Assembly (NCBI RefSeq): GCF_004944975.1
Contig: NZ_SPQG01000002.1
Span: 194,271-258,270, forward strand
From: Halorhabdus amylolytica
Lineage (GTDB): Archaea; Halobacteriota; Halobacteria; Halobacteriales; Haloarculaceae
Length of the DNA stretch: 64,000 nucleotides
Direction: 5' to 3'
A program made the position numbers and the translations under genes. The first letter of the stretch is position 1; every line of letters begins with the position of its first letter. Positions 54,546 through 63,206 of the stretch are shown one piece after another. The notes beneath the pieces were generated by a model. The model was not told the origin of the DNA. It worked only from the letters and a program-made list of their open reading frames with translations, and did no database searches.

Positions 54546-55772
54546 TCAGTCACCTCCGTCCGCGAGCAGTTCCTCGCGGAGCTGTGGCCACGATTCCTGT
54601 TCGTCGAAGGCCATCGGGGCCGAGGCCTCCATCGTCTCCTCGATCATCGCGCCGATGTCCGAGGCAGTGATGTCCCGGCCCGCCATGCCGACGACGAAAC
54701 TCTTGATCGGGGGCTGGTTCTCGGCGTGGTACAGCGTGCCCTTGATCTCGCCCGCGAGCGCGCTCTCGTAGCCGGGAGACATCTCCTTGGTCAGGACGCC
54801 GACGGCCTCGGCGTCGCCAAGGGCTTCCCGGAGCTCCTCGGTCGGGAACGGCCGGTGGACGCGCGGTCGGATGAGACCGACGTCGACGCCCTCGGCGCGG
54901 TACTCGTCGATGACCTTCCGGATGGTCCCGCACATCGAGCCCAGCGCCACGAGGCGGTAGTCGGCGTCCCCGTGGTAGGTATCGAGCATGCCGTTGTACT
55001 CGGTGTAGTCCCGGCCGAAGATCTCCTTGAACTCCTCGACGGTCTTCGCCCAGACGTCCTTGGATTCCTCCATGGCCCGCTGGATCTCGTAGCGGGCTTC
55101 CGTCCAGTGTTCCGGCCGGGCGAAGGCACCCATCGTCTTCGGGTCGGAGGGGTCCAGCGTGTACTCGGGATCACGCGGCGGCAGGAACTCGCTGACCTCT
55201 TCCTCGGTGGGAATGTCGGCGGGTTCCTGAACGTGGGTCAGGATGAAGCCGTCGAAGTTCGAGAGGACGGGCAAGTTGACCTGCTCTGCGACCCGGAAGC
55301 CCATTAGCACGTGGTCGATGGCTTCCTGGACGTCTTCGGCGTGGAACTGCATCATCCCGCCGTCCCGCTCGGCGAAGGCGTCGGTGTGGTCGGCCCAGAT
55401 CGACAGCGGAGCCGACAACGACCGGTTGGCGACCGCCATCACGATCGGCAGGCGCATGCCCGCCGCCGTGAACAGCGGTTCGCTCATCAGCTTCAGACCC
55501 TGGCTGGACGTCGCCGAGAAGGCCCGAGCGCCGGCCGCCGAGGCACCGATACACGTCGAGGCGGCGTTGAACTCGCTGTCGACCTTGATGAACTCGCTGT
55601 CGAGTTCGCCGTCGGCGACCAGGTCCGAGAGCTTCTCGACGACCCCGGTCTGGGGCGTGATCGGGTACGCCGAGACGACGTCGGGGTTGGCGGCCATGAC
55701 GCCTCTCGCCACGGCCGAGGTCCCCTTCATTACCTTCTGTTCTTCCGAGGGGTTTTGTTCTGCTTTCGCCAT
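54546..55772 (-). CDS. porA: Pyruvate:ferredoxin oxidoreductase, alpha subunit
   Basis: The 408-residue subunit has SAYPITPQTGVVEKLSDLVADGEL and VDSEFNAASTCIGASAAGARAFSATSSQGL at the N-terminus, the pyrimidine-domain hallmarks of 2-oxoacid:ferredoxin oxidoreductases. The transketolase-C-like domain has VGLIRPRVHRPFPTEELREAL. It lies between porD (1 base) and porB (2 bases), so the operon is tightly packed. Confidence 0.9.
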   Translation of the reverse strand: MAKAEQNPSEEQKVMKGTSAVARGVMAANPDVVSAYPITPQTGVVEKLSDLVADGELDSEFIKVDSEFNAASTCIGASAAGARAFSATSSQGLKLMSEPLFTAAGMRLPIVMAVANRSLSAPLSIWADHTDAFAERDGGMMQFHAEDVQEAIDHVLMGFRVAEQVNLPVLSNFDGFILTHVQEPADIPTEEEVSEFLPPRDPEYTLDPSDPKTMGAFARPEHWTEARYEIQRAMEESKDVWAKTVEEFKEIFGRDYTEYNGMLDTYHGDADYRLVALGSMCGTIRKVIDEYRAEGVDVGLIRPRVHRPFPTEELREALGDAEAVGVLTKEMSPGYESALAGEIKGTLYHAENQPPIKSFVVGMAGRDITASDIGAMIEETMEASAPMAFDEQESWPQLREELLADGGD

Positions 55773-55773
55773 G

Positions 55774-56067
55774 TTACTTCTCCTCCCGGATCATGTCGAT
55801 CGCGTCGGTCGGACAGACTTCCTCGCAGATGCCACAGCCTTTGCAGTAGTCGAGGTCGAACCCGTAGTAGTCCTCGCCCTCGACCGGCTTGGCCGCCTGG
55901 TCGGGACAGTACGTATCACACTGCCCGCAGGCGATACAGGCGTCGACATTGATGACCGGCTTGAACTGCCGCCAGGAACCGGTCTTGTTCACGCGTGAGG
56001 TGTTCGGTTCGACGACGGCGCCGGTCGTGATCGTGAGGTTCTCGTATGGGTCCTCGGATTCGCTCAT
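55774..56067 (-). CDS. porD: Pyruvate:ferredoxin oxidoreductase, delta (ferredoxin) subunit
   Basis: The 97-residue protein has two [4Fe-4S] motifs, CIACGQCDTYCP and CKGCGICEEVCP, near residues 44 and 74. It is the electron-transfer subunit of a four-subunit enzyme. Its start overlaps the porG stop by 4 bases. Confidence 0.92.
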   Translation of the reverse strand: MSESEDPYENLTITTGAVVEPNTSRVNKTGSWRQFKPVINVDACIACGQCDTYCPDQAAKPVEGEDYYGFDLDYCKGCGICEEVCPTDAIDMIREEK

Positions 56068-56603
56068 GCTGATACCTCCGTGTACGCGTCGTTGGTTGCC
56101 GCGACGTTCTGCTCGCCGATTTCGCCCGAGAACTTCCGGGTGATGACGGCCTCCATACTGTCCTGGCCGAGCAAGCCGGTGGCGCCGGCGAACGCGCCCA
56201 GCAGCGCGGTGTTCATGATCGGCCGGCCGAGGTGCTCTAAGGCGATGTCGGTCGCGTCGACCGTGACCACCTCGGCATCGGTCTCCAGGTCGAGTTCTTC
56301 GGGATCGGCACCCGTGTTGACCAGGACGAGTCCATCCTCGCTGAGTCCCTCGGTCACGTCGACATACTCCAGCAGACTCGTGTCCTGGACGATGACGTAA
56401 TCCGGTTCGTCGACCTGACTCCGGTCAGTGATCTTCTCGTCGTCGAAGCGCGCGAACGCCTCGACGGGCGCCCCGCGGCGTTCGACGCCGAACGCCGGGA
56501 ATGCCTGTGCCCACGTGCCTTCCTCGTGGGCCGCCTGTGCGAGCAGCTGTGCCAGGGTAACCGACCCCTGACCACCGCGACCGTGAATCCGTATTTCATC
56601 CAT
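56064..56603 (-). CDS. porG: Pyruvate:ferredoxin oxidoreductase, gamma subunit
   Basis: The 179-residue subunit begins MDEIRIHGRGGQGSVTLAQLLAQAAHEEG, the glycine-rich gamma-subunit signature, and continues with FGVERRGAPVEAFAR and the late PIMNTALLGAFAGATG segment. The ATG at 56603 is preferred over an in-frame GTG 9 bases upstream, because an AGGTGATT ribosome-binding site sits correctly before it. It is the first gene of porGDAB. Typical haloarchaea instead have two-subunit enzymes with gamma fused to alpha. Confidence 0.9.
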   Translation of the reverse strand: MDEIRIHGRGGQGSVTLAQLLAQAAHEEGTWAQAFPAFGVERRGAPVEAFARFDDEKITDRSQVDEPDYVIVQDTSLLEYVDVTEGLSEDGLVLVNTGADPEELDLETDAEVVTVDATDIALEHLGRPIMNTALLGAFAGATGLLGQDSMEAVITRKFSGEIGEQNVAATNDAYTEVSA

Positions 56604-57139
56604 TGTAATCACCTAGAGTGCTGCGGTGGGCTCCTGGCTGACCCCCTGTGTCGCGTCTCCGGCGTCACTGGCCATCAGTGAGTCCACCTACTTTGTAGTA
56701 TGTAAGGAACAATAACCAAACCATACCCCCATAATTAGGGGTGTTTAAGGCCCCCAGGATCGGTTTTTCACGATTTTATCGGACTGTATGTAACGTGGAG
56801 GACCATATTTGGATGGTCGATAATTAACGTCTCGTGGACGAAACGCCGGACTGAAGGGCGATCGCCGTCAGGACGGTCGCGATCCGATCCGCGCGTTCGC
56901 TTTCACCCCCGGACCCTCGATATAGGGGGTCGACTGCTCGACAGTCGCGGCCGTCCATCCCAACCGGCCGGTTGTTTGGCTTTTCCCGACAATAGTCAGT
57001 AGCTAGAAACCAACCTAAAAGATCGTGGCCATATTTCGGTAGAACCGACAGACTCCAGGCTTATTGATTATAAATGATATAGGTATTTCGGCCTCCCAAT
57101 TCCGCTAGTGTTAAATCGGTGGACCCGTCATCCAGTGGT
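56604..57139. promoter_or_regulatory. Divergent regulatory region between por and ppc
   Basis: This 536-base gap has no gene. It holds a TACT-TTGT-AGTA palindrome (56689-56700) and an ACCCC-N8-GGGGT inverted repeat (56725-56742). Two CCATATTT elements lie at about 56792 and 57031. TTAAATC at 57111-57117 is 23-29 bases before the ppc start. The half-sites resemble operators, suggesting coordinated control of por and ppc; the regulator is unknown. Confidence 0.55.
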
Positions 57140-59836
57140 ATGACTTTACACGGCAGAGAGCTAACCCAGGACGTTCGCGAACTGGGAGAATTGCTGGGGA
57201 TCGTCATCGAGGAGCAGAGCTCCGAAGAGGCGTTCGAGGTCGTCGAAACGATTCGGAACAACGCCATCGCCTACCGCCGTGGGGACGGTGAGTCCCGCGA
57301 ACCGATCGACGACGAACTCGACCGGCTTTCGCCGGGTATGCAAGACGTCGTCGCTCGGGCCTTTACCACCTACTTCGAGCTGATCAACCTGGCCGAGGAG
57401 CGCGAACGAGTCCGCGAGGTCAGGGAAGGCCTCCAGAGCGGCGATCTTTCGGATACTGTCGAGGAGGCGGTCGAGACGCTTTCGGCCGAGAGCGTCGATC
57501 CGGACACCGTCGAGGAGATTCTCGATGACGTCATGATCGAGCCGACGTTTACGGCACACCCGACTGAAGCGCGACGCAAGACGATCAAAGCCAAGCTCTG
57601 GTCGGTCGGAAAGATTATCCAGGATCTCGATCAGATCCGCCTCACGGATCGGGAAGAACGTCGGTTGAAGCGCAAACTGCGGGCGGAAGTGACGAGCCTC
57701 TGGCAGACCCCTCAGGTCCGCGATCGCCGGCCCGACGTGACCGACGAGACGCTGAACATCCAGTGGTACCTCGAGAACAGCCTCTTCGACGTCATCAGCG
57801 AGGTCTACGACGAACTCGAGCACGCCCTCGAGGAGACCTACGACGGCGAGGTCGACGTCCCGAAGCTCTACGAGTTCCGGTCGTGGGCCGGCAGTGACCG
57901 TGACGGCAACCCCTACGTCACCCCCGAAGTCACCGAGGAAACTCTCGACCGCCAGCGCAGCGTCGTTCTCGAACTGTATCGAGATGATCTCAAGAGCCTC
58001 TCGGGCGTTTTGAGCCAGGATGTCGATAACGTAGAGCTCAACGACACGTTCGTCGAGAGCCTCGAGACGCACAAGGCAGACCTCCCGGGCGTCGCCGATG
58101 GGATCGAGGAGCGTTACCCGGACGAGCCCTACCGCCAGAAGCTGAAGTTGATGCGCGAGAGTGTCCTCCGCGTCGACGACGTCCGATCCGGAGCCTACGA
58201 CGACGACGACGAACTCCTTGCCGACCTGAAGATCATCGCCGAGAGCCTCGAAGAGAACGACGCGAACGACATCGTCGAGGCACACGTCCAGCCGCTGATC
58301 CGAAAAGTCGAGACGTTCGGCTTCTCGCTGGCGAACCTCGACCTGCGGGATCACCGTGGCAAACACACGAACACGCTGGTCGAGACGCTCGATCGGGAAG
58401 GCATCGACTACGATTCGATGGACGAAGACGAGCGCGTCGAGTTCCTGACTGAGGCGATCCTCCAGGACGACCCGGTAATCGACATCGACGATACAGACGG
58501 GCTTTCGGAGGACTCGGCGAAAGTCCTGACGCTGTTCTCTTCGGCCGCCGAGTGGCAACGGGAGTACGGCGTCGACGCCATCGATACTTACGCGATCAGC
58601 TGGTTCGAGGAGTCCTCCCACGCGCTGGAGGTCCTCTTTCTGGGCGATCAGGCCGGCATCGTCGACCTGCCGGGCTACTGCGGGTTCGACATCGTCCCAC
58701 TATTCGAGAGCGAGTACGCCCTCACACGCGTCCGTGAAATGCTTAGCACGCTCTTCGAGAACGAGGCCTACAGCCAGGCCTTAGAGGCCCGGAACAACAC
58801 CCAGGAGATCCTGCTCGGGTATTCGGATTCCTCGAAGGAGAATGGTTACCTTGCGGCCAACTGGGAACTGTACCGCAACCAGAAGCGAATGGCCGACATC
58901 TGTGACGACCACGACGTCACCCTCCGGCTGTTCCACGGCCGCGGCGGGTCGATCTCCCGGGGCGGGATGCCGATGCACGAAGCGATGCTCGCGCTGCCCA
59001 ACCAGACTGTCAACGGCCAGATCAAGTTCACCGAGCAGGGCGAGGCGATCGCCGAGAAGTACGGCAACCCCGACGTCGCCGAGCGCAACCTGGAGCAGAT
59101 GCTCAACGCGCAGATCCTAGCGCGGTACAACGCCATGGATAACCCCGTCGAGGACATCCCCGAGGAGTGGATCGACGCCTTCCAGACAGCAGCCGACCAC
59201 GCCAGCACTGAGTACCGCGACCTCCTCGAGACCGACGGGTTCGTCGAGTACTTCGAACAGGCGACCCCGATCACGGTCATCGAGAACCTCAACATGGGCT
59301 CACGGCCAGCCTCCCGGACGGAAAATCGGAGCCTCGAGGACCTCCGGTCGATCCCGTGGGTTTTCTCCTGGACGCAGGCCCGGTGTATCATTCCCGGATG
59401 GTACTCCGTCGCCACGGGCATCCAGGGTTACCTCGACGACGGCGGGGACCTGGAGACGCTCAAGCAGATGTACGAGGCATGGCCGTACTTCGGGACGATC
59501 CTCGATCACGCCGGGATGGCGCTGGCCAAATCCGACATGGAGATCGCAACCGAGTACGCCGATCTGGCCGACGAAGAACTCCGCGAACGGTTCTTCCCCC
59601 GGATCCGCACCGAATACGAGGAAGCCGTCGACCTCATCACGGAGATTTCCGGCCGGGAGACGCTACTCAAGCGGTCATGGATGGAGGAGAACCTCCAGCG
59701 CCGAAACCCGTACGTCGACCCGCTGAACCTGCTGCAGATTCGGTTGCTCGCTCAGTCCCACCTCACCGAGACCGAGCGCCGAACGCTGCGACTGACTGTC
59801 CACGGTATCGCCGCCGGCATGAAGAACACCGGGTGA
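57140..59836 (+). CDS. ppc: Phosphoenolpyruvate carboxylase
   Basis: The 898-residue protein is the bacterial-type PEPC. The first catalytic His is in PTFTAHPTEARR, the arginine-rich loop in WAGSDRDGNPYV, and the active-site segments LGYSDSSKENGYLAANWELY and LRLFHGRGGSISRGG (second His, hydrophobic and arginine pockets). The C-terminus ends in MKNTG, the conserved terminal tetrapeptide region. It makes oxaloacetate from PEP and bicarbonate, replenishing the TCA cycle. The ATG at 57140 is preceded by a TTAAATC box. Confidence 0.96.
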   Translation: MTLHGRELTQDVRELGELLGIVIEEQSSEEAFEVVETIRNNAIAYRRGDGESREPIDDELDRLSPGMQDVVARAFTTYFELINLAEERERVREVREGLQSGDLSDTVEEAVETLSAESVDPDTVEEILDDVMIEPTFTAHPTEARRKTIKAKLWSVGKIIQDLDQIRLTDREERRLKRKLRAEVTSLWQTPQVRDRRPDVTDETLNIQWYLENSLFDVISEVYDELEHALEETYDGEVDVPKLYEFRSWAGSDRDGNPYVTPEVTEETLDRQRSVVLELYRDDLKSLSGVLSQDVDNVELNDTFVESLETHKADLPGVADGIEERYPDEPYRQKLKLMRESVLRVDDVRSGAYDDDDELLADLKIIAESLEENDANDIVEAHVQPLIRKVETFGFSLANLDLRDHRGKHTNTLVETLDREGIDYDSMDEDERVEFLTEAILQDDPVIDIDDTDGLSEDSAKVLTLFSSAAEWQREYGVDAIDTYAISWFEESSHALEVLFLGDQAGIVDLPGYCGFDIVPLFESEYALTRVREMLSTLFENEAYSQALEARNNTQEILLGYSDSSKENGYLAANWELYRNQKRMADICDDHDVTLRLFHGRGGSISRGGMPMHEAMLALPNQTVNGQIKFTEQGEAIAEKYGNPDVAERNLEQMLNAQILARYNAMDNPVEDIPEEWIDAFQTAADHASTEYRDLLETDGFVEYFEQATPITVIENLNMGSRPASRTENRSLEDLRSIPWVFSWTQARCIIPGWYSVATGIQGYLDDGGDLETLKQMYEAWPYFGTILDHAGMALAKSDMEIATEYADLADEELRERFFPRIRTEYEEAVDLITEISGRETLLKRSWMEENLQRRNPYVDPLNLLQIRLLAQSHLTETERRTLRLTVHGIAAGMKNTG

Positions 59837-59966
59837 TAGAGACTCGCCCGTAGAACGGCGTTTCCGTTGTGAGTGATCGACTATTCGGTTGTCGATCGAA
59901 CGACCAATTCCGAACGTATGTCCCCTCGGAACACCTAGTTTCGTTACCCTGGAGTTCCAAGAGTCG

Positions 59967-60422
59967 ATGATGACACTCGAAACAGTACTTTTGGCAGTCG
60001 GGCCCACTGACCACGATCGCGTCGACGAACTCGCTGAAGCAGTCGTCGAAATCGCCGGGCCGTCCGGTGCTTCGGTTGTCCTCGCTCACGTGTTTACGCC
60101 CGACCAGTTCGATCAAGCGGCACAGAGACTCGGCTTCGGCGGCGGCTCCGAAGCGTCTCCGGAAGAGGTCGCCAACCGTCACGACACGATCCGGACGATC
60201 GGCGACATACTCGACGAGGCCGGCGTCGAGTACACGATCCGTGGGCGGGTCGGGGACCACGCCACCGAGATCATCGACCTCTCGAGGACGCTTGACGTCG
60301 ATCGGGTCGTCGTCGGCGGGCGCAAGCGGTCGCCGAGTGGCAAGGCCGTCTTTGGAAGCGTCGCTCAGGACATTATGCTCGAAGCCCCCTGCCCGGTGAC
60401 GTTTGTCAAGGCCCAGGACTGA
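59967..60422 (+). CDS. Universal stress protein (UspA family)
   Basis: The 151-residue protein has the first strand METVLLAVGPTDHD-like sequence (MTLETVLLAVGPTDHDRVDEL) and the ATP loop VVGGRKRSPSGKAVFGSVAQDIMLEAPCPVTFV near its end, with the G-x2-G-x9-GS arrangement altered to GRKRSPSG..GS. Two adjacent ATGs (59967 and 59970) could both serve as starts. It lies 130 bases after ppc. Confidence 0.88.
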   Translation: MMTLETVLLAVGPTDHDRVDELAEAVVEIAGPSGASVVLAHVFTPDQFDQAAQRLGFGGGSEASPEEVANRHDTIRTIGDILDEAGVEYTIRGRVGDHATEIIDLSRTLDVDRVVVGGRKRSPSGKAVFGSVAQDIMLEAPCPVTFVKAQD

Positions 60423-60480
60423 ACGTCTCGATCACGATCCGAAACCCGTCACGAGATGCGCCTGGCGGAGCCTCGGTCTG

Positions 60481-60563
60481 CGATGGATCCTGTTCGCTAA
60501 CGTCTTGTCGGTCCCAATTTCAGTCCCCGATGGATCCCCTTCGCTAACGTCTCTCGGCCTTGC
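60481..60563 (+). repeat. Two tandem 47-base units between usp and glpC
   Basis: CGATGGATCC(TG/CC)TTCGCTAACGTCT occurs at 60481 and 60528, a 47-base period with a partial second unit. The two genes converge here, so it may also act near termination sites. No coding function is evident. Confidence 0.8.
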
Positions 60564-61922
60564 TCAGGTGAGTGCCGTCTCGAGTACTTCGATCGGGTGC
60601 ATGATCTCGTAGCCGGTACCGTGTTCCATCTGCATCGCGCAGGTCGGACACTCGGTCATCCCGGTCTCGGCGTCTACCGCCTCCATGTGCTCGAACATCT
60701 CTTCGCCGATCGCCATCGAGGTCTCGTACTTTTCGGCCTTCCAGCCGTACGTGCCCGAGATACCCGAACAGGAGTCGCCAACGTCGGTCACGGCAACGCC
60801 GTCGACGTCAGCGAAGAGTTCGACGGCTTGTCGTCCCAACCCCTGATTGCGGGAGTGACACGGCGCGTGGTAGGCCACGTCGGGAGCGTCGACTGTCGCC
60901 CCTTCGAGTTCCGCCTCCAGATCCTCGTGGATCCGGAGGTACTCCAGGGCGTCGTAGGTGTGGGCGGCGAGTTCGTCGATGCCATCGAGGTCGAACAGGT
61001 CGGGATACTCCTGACGGAGTGCCAGCGAGCAGGACGAACAGGTGCAGATCACGTCGTAGCCGTCCTCGATCGCGTCGCCGAGATGCTCGACGTTGACCTT
61101 CGCATGTCGCCGGGCATCGTCGACCCGGCCGTTTGCGAACATCGGCGTCCCCGAGCACTTCTGTTTCGGGACGGTGATCTCGTAGCCCAACGACTCGTAG
61201 GCCCGGACCATCGACTTGGCGACCTGGGTCGTGTTGTAGTTCGAGTAACAGCCGTGGAAGTACGCGACGCGCTTCTCATCGCTGTGGACCGGCGCGTCGC
61301 CACGCTGTGCTCGCGCTTCCTGCGCTCGCTCTTTCGAGGTGGCTTCGCCACCTCGCTCTGCCCACCACTCTCTGAATGTCTGGGTGGCGAACTCCGGGAA
61401 CTCGCGTTCGCTGGGAATCTTCATGGTCTTCTCCATGAGCCACCGGACGATCCCGTTGTTCATGAAGAAGTTCGCTGTCCGGGGAAGTTTCGAGGCGAGC
61501 CAGGCCGATGTCCGGTAGTTGGCCAGGATGCGGTTGCGGATTTTCTTGATCGAGAGAGGTTGGTCCTCCAGAACGTATTTCGCCCGCGCTGTATTGTGCA
61601 TCTCGCTGAAGGGCACGCCGGAGGGACAACCGCTATCGCAGCGAAGACAGTTCGAACACTTCGTGACCGAGTCGTCGATCTCGACGTCGCCCTTCGAGGA
61701 GAGTCGCCACTGCTCGGGTCCCTGGAACTGCGGGCCGGGGAAATCGTCGTCGACCTCGGCGACCGGGCACTCAGCGTCGCAAGTCCCGACTTTCGTGCAG
61801 TTGTCGGCTCCGGACCGGAGGTCCATCTCGGTGGTCGTCCCGAAGATGTCGCGTGGCTCGTAACCGTCCTCCGTGTCACTCTGTTCGACCTCTCTACTGT
61901 CTCGTGATTCTGTATCACTCAT
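60564..61922 (-). CDS. glpC: Anaerobic-type glycerol-3-phosphate dehydrogenase, subunit C
   Basis: The 452-residue iron-sulfur protein has two N-terminal ferredoxin-like motifs (CTKVGTCDAECPV and CSNCLRCDSGCPSG). Two CCG domains follow, with FHGCYSNYN, CSSCSLALRQEYPD, APCHSRNQGLG and CPTCAMQMEHGTG. In haloarchaea GlpC passes electrons from GlpAB to the respiratory chain during glycerol use. A charged linker near residues 190-210 is encoded by a segment with a perfect 9-base hairpin. It follows glpB after 3 bases. Confidence 0.92.
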   Translation of the reverse strand: MSDTESRDSREVEQSDTEDGYEPRDIFGTTTEMDLRSGADNCTKVGTCDAECPVAEVDDDFPGPQFQGPEQWRLSSKGDVEIDDSVTKCSNCLRCDSGCPSGVPFSEMHNTARAKYVLEDQPLSIKKIRNRILANYRTSAWLASKLPRTANFFMNNGIVRWLMEKTMKIPSEREFPEFATQTFREWWAERGGEATSKERAQEARAQRGDAPVHSDEKRVAYFHGCYSNYNTTQVAKSMVRAYESLGYEITVPKQKCSGTPMFANGRVDDARRHAKVNVEHLGDAIEDGYDVICTCSSCSLALRQEYPDLFDLDGIDELAAHTYDALEYLRIHEDLEAELEGATVDAPDVAYHAPCHSRNQGLGRQAVELFADVDGVAVTDVGDSCSGISGTYGWKAEKYETSMAIGEEMFEHMEAVDAETGMTECPTCAMQMEHGTGYEIMHPIEVLETALT

Positions 61923-61925
61923 GGA

Positions 61926-63206
61926 TCAGACCTCCCTCGCCGCATGCCGACCGGCGGCGTAGCCAGTCGCGATCGAAACCCCACTCGCGGATTTCTCTGC
62001 GGGGTAGTCGTAGCCGCCGATCACGGCCCCCGCCGCCCGCAAATTCGCGAACTCGGGATCGTCCGCGTCGTCGATCGGCCGGAGCGTCTCGTCCACGACG
62101 ACGCCGAACGTTACGAAGGCGTGATCGCCGAACGCATCGTCGTTGAACCACTCGTAACGGTCCGATGGATGTGGCACGTGACAGTCGAAGATCGGCTCGG
62201 CGACACCATCGCGATCCGAGTCGATACCGCCGCCCGCTACGTCTCCCGTCGCGAGAACGTACTGCTCGGCCCCGTAGGGGATCGGACTTCCCGACCGGTC
62301 CATGTAGACCTCCGAGATCGTCCTGTCGTCGGCGTCGAAGTTCACGATCGGGCCGCCGCCGGCCTCGATCTCCACGCCGGCGTCGTCGAGGACGGCGTAG
62401 AGCCAGTCTTCGAGTCGGGTGCCCAGAACACTGGGCGGCCCCATCGGAACCTCGAAGACCGCTGCGTCGAGGCGCTCTCCCAGTTCGGCCCTGATTTCCG
62501 CCGGGTGGTCGACACCCAGCACGGCGGGGAGTCCGACCCGTTTTGCGTCCCCGGTGTGGGGATCGATTGCGTCAGCGAGGGCAGCCCGGACGTGGCGGTC
62601 GCGGCCGTCGACGGTGACAGTCGGGTTCTCATCGAGCAGATGAGCATACCGGGTCACTTTCGCGTCGTCGCGGACGGTGACCGGAAACTCGACGGTCGCG
62701 GCACTCGTTTCGGCCGGGATTCCTCCGTCCGCGAGGTGGTCGGCGGCTACGCCGGCGTCGAAGCCGGTGAGGCGCTCGAAGTCGACCAGCAGGACGTCCC
62801 GGTCGTCGCTGGCGAGGCCCGCCGCGACGCTCGCGGGATACCGCGCCGTCGGCTTGACTGTCCCGCCGTGGGTCGGCACCAGGGCGTTGGCGTCGGTGTG
62901 TTCGCCCCGATAGGTCTCGCCCAGTACCTCGTCGATCATTGCCAGTCCGTCCCGGACCGTTCGCTCGCCGACGATCGCGTACGGGTGGCTGTCCGGAAGA
63001 TCCCCGATCGTCGCGAACGGATCGACCACCGGCCCCTCGCCATCCGGCGTGTATCCGAGGACGTCGAGTAGCCCGCTAGCGTGATGTAACGTCGTCTCGG
63101 CCTCGGTGACGAGGCGTACTTCAGCCCCCTCACGCGCCGCGGATAGTGCGGCCGAGAGGCCGGCGATCCCGCCCCCGATCACGAGCACGTCCGAATCAAT
63201 CGCCAC
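61926..63206 (-). CDS. glpB: Anaerobic-type glycerol-3-phosphate dehydrogenase, subunit B
   Basis: The 426-residue flavoprotein has the N-terminal FAD-binding VLVIGGGIAGLSAALSAAREGAEV and the GlpB-type body (HHASGLLDVLGY, GVSIATGYAAGRHAA at the end). It starts with GTG at 63206, supported by a GGAGGTGATC ribosome-binding site a few bases upstream. It overlaps glpA by 11 bases and precedes glpC by 3 bases, giving the order glpA-glpB-glpC. Confidence 0.92.
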   Translation of the reverse strand: MAIDSDVLVIGGGIAGLSAALSAAREGAEVRLVTEAETTLHHASGLLDVLGYTPDGEGPVVDPFATIGDLPDSHPYAIVGERTVRDGLAMIDEVLGETYRGEHTDANALVPTHGGTVKPTARYPASVAAGLASDDRDVLLVDFERLTGFDAGVAADHLADGGIPAETSAATVEFPVTVRDDAKVTRYAHLLDENPTVTVDGRDRHVRAALADAIDPHTGDAKRVGLPAVLGVDHPAEIRAELGERLDAAVFEVPMGPPSVLGTRLEDWLYAVLDDAGVEIEAGGGPIVNFDADDRTISEVYMDRSGSPIPYGAEQYVLATGDVAGGGIDSDRDGVAEPIFDCHVPHPSDRYEWFNDDAFGDHAFVTFGVVVDETLRPIDDADDPEFANLRAAGAVIGGYDYPAEKSASGVSIATGYAAGRHAAREV

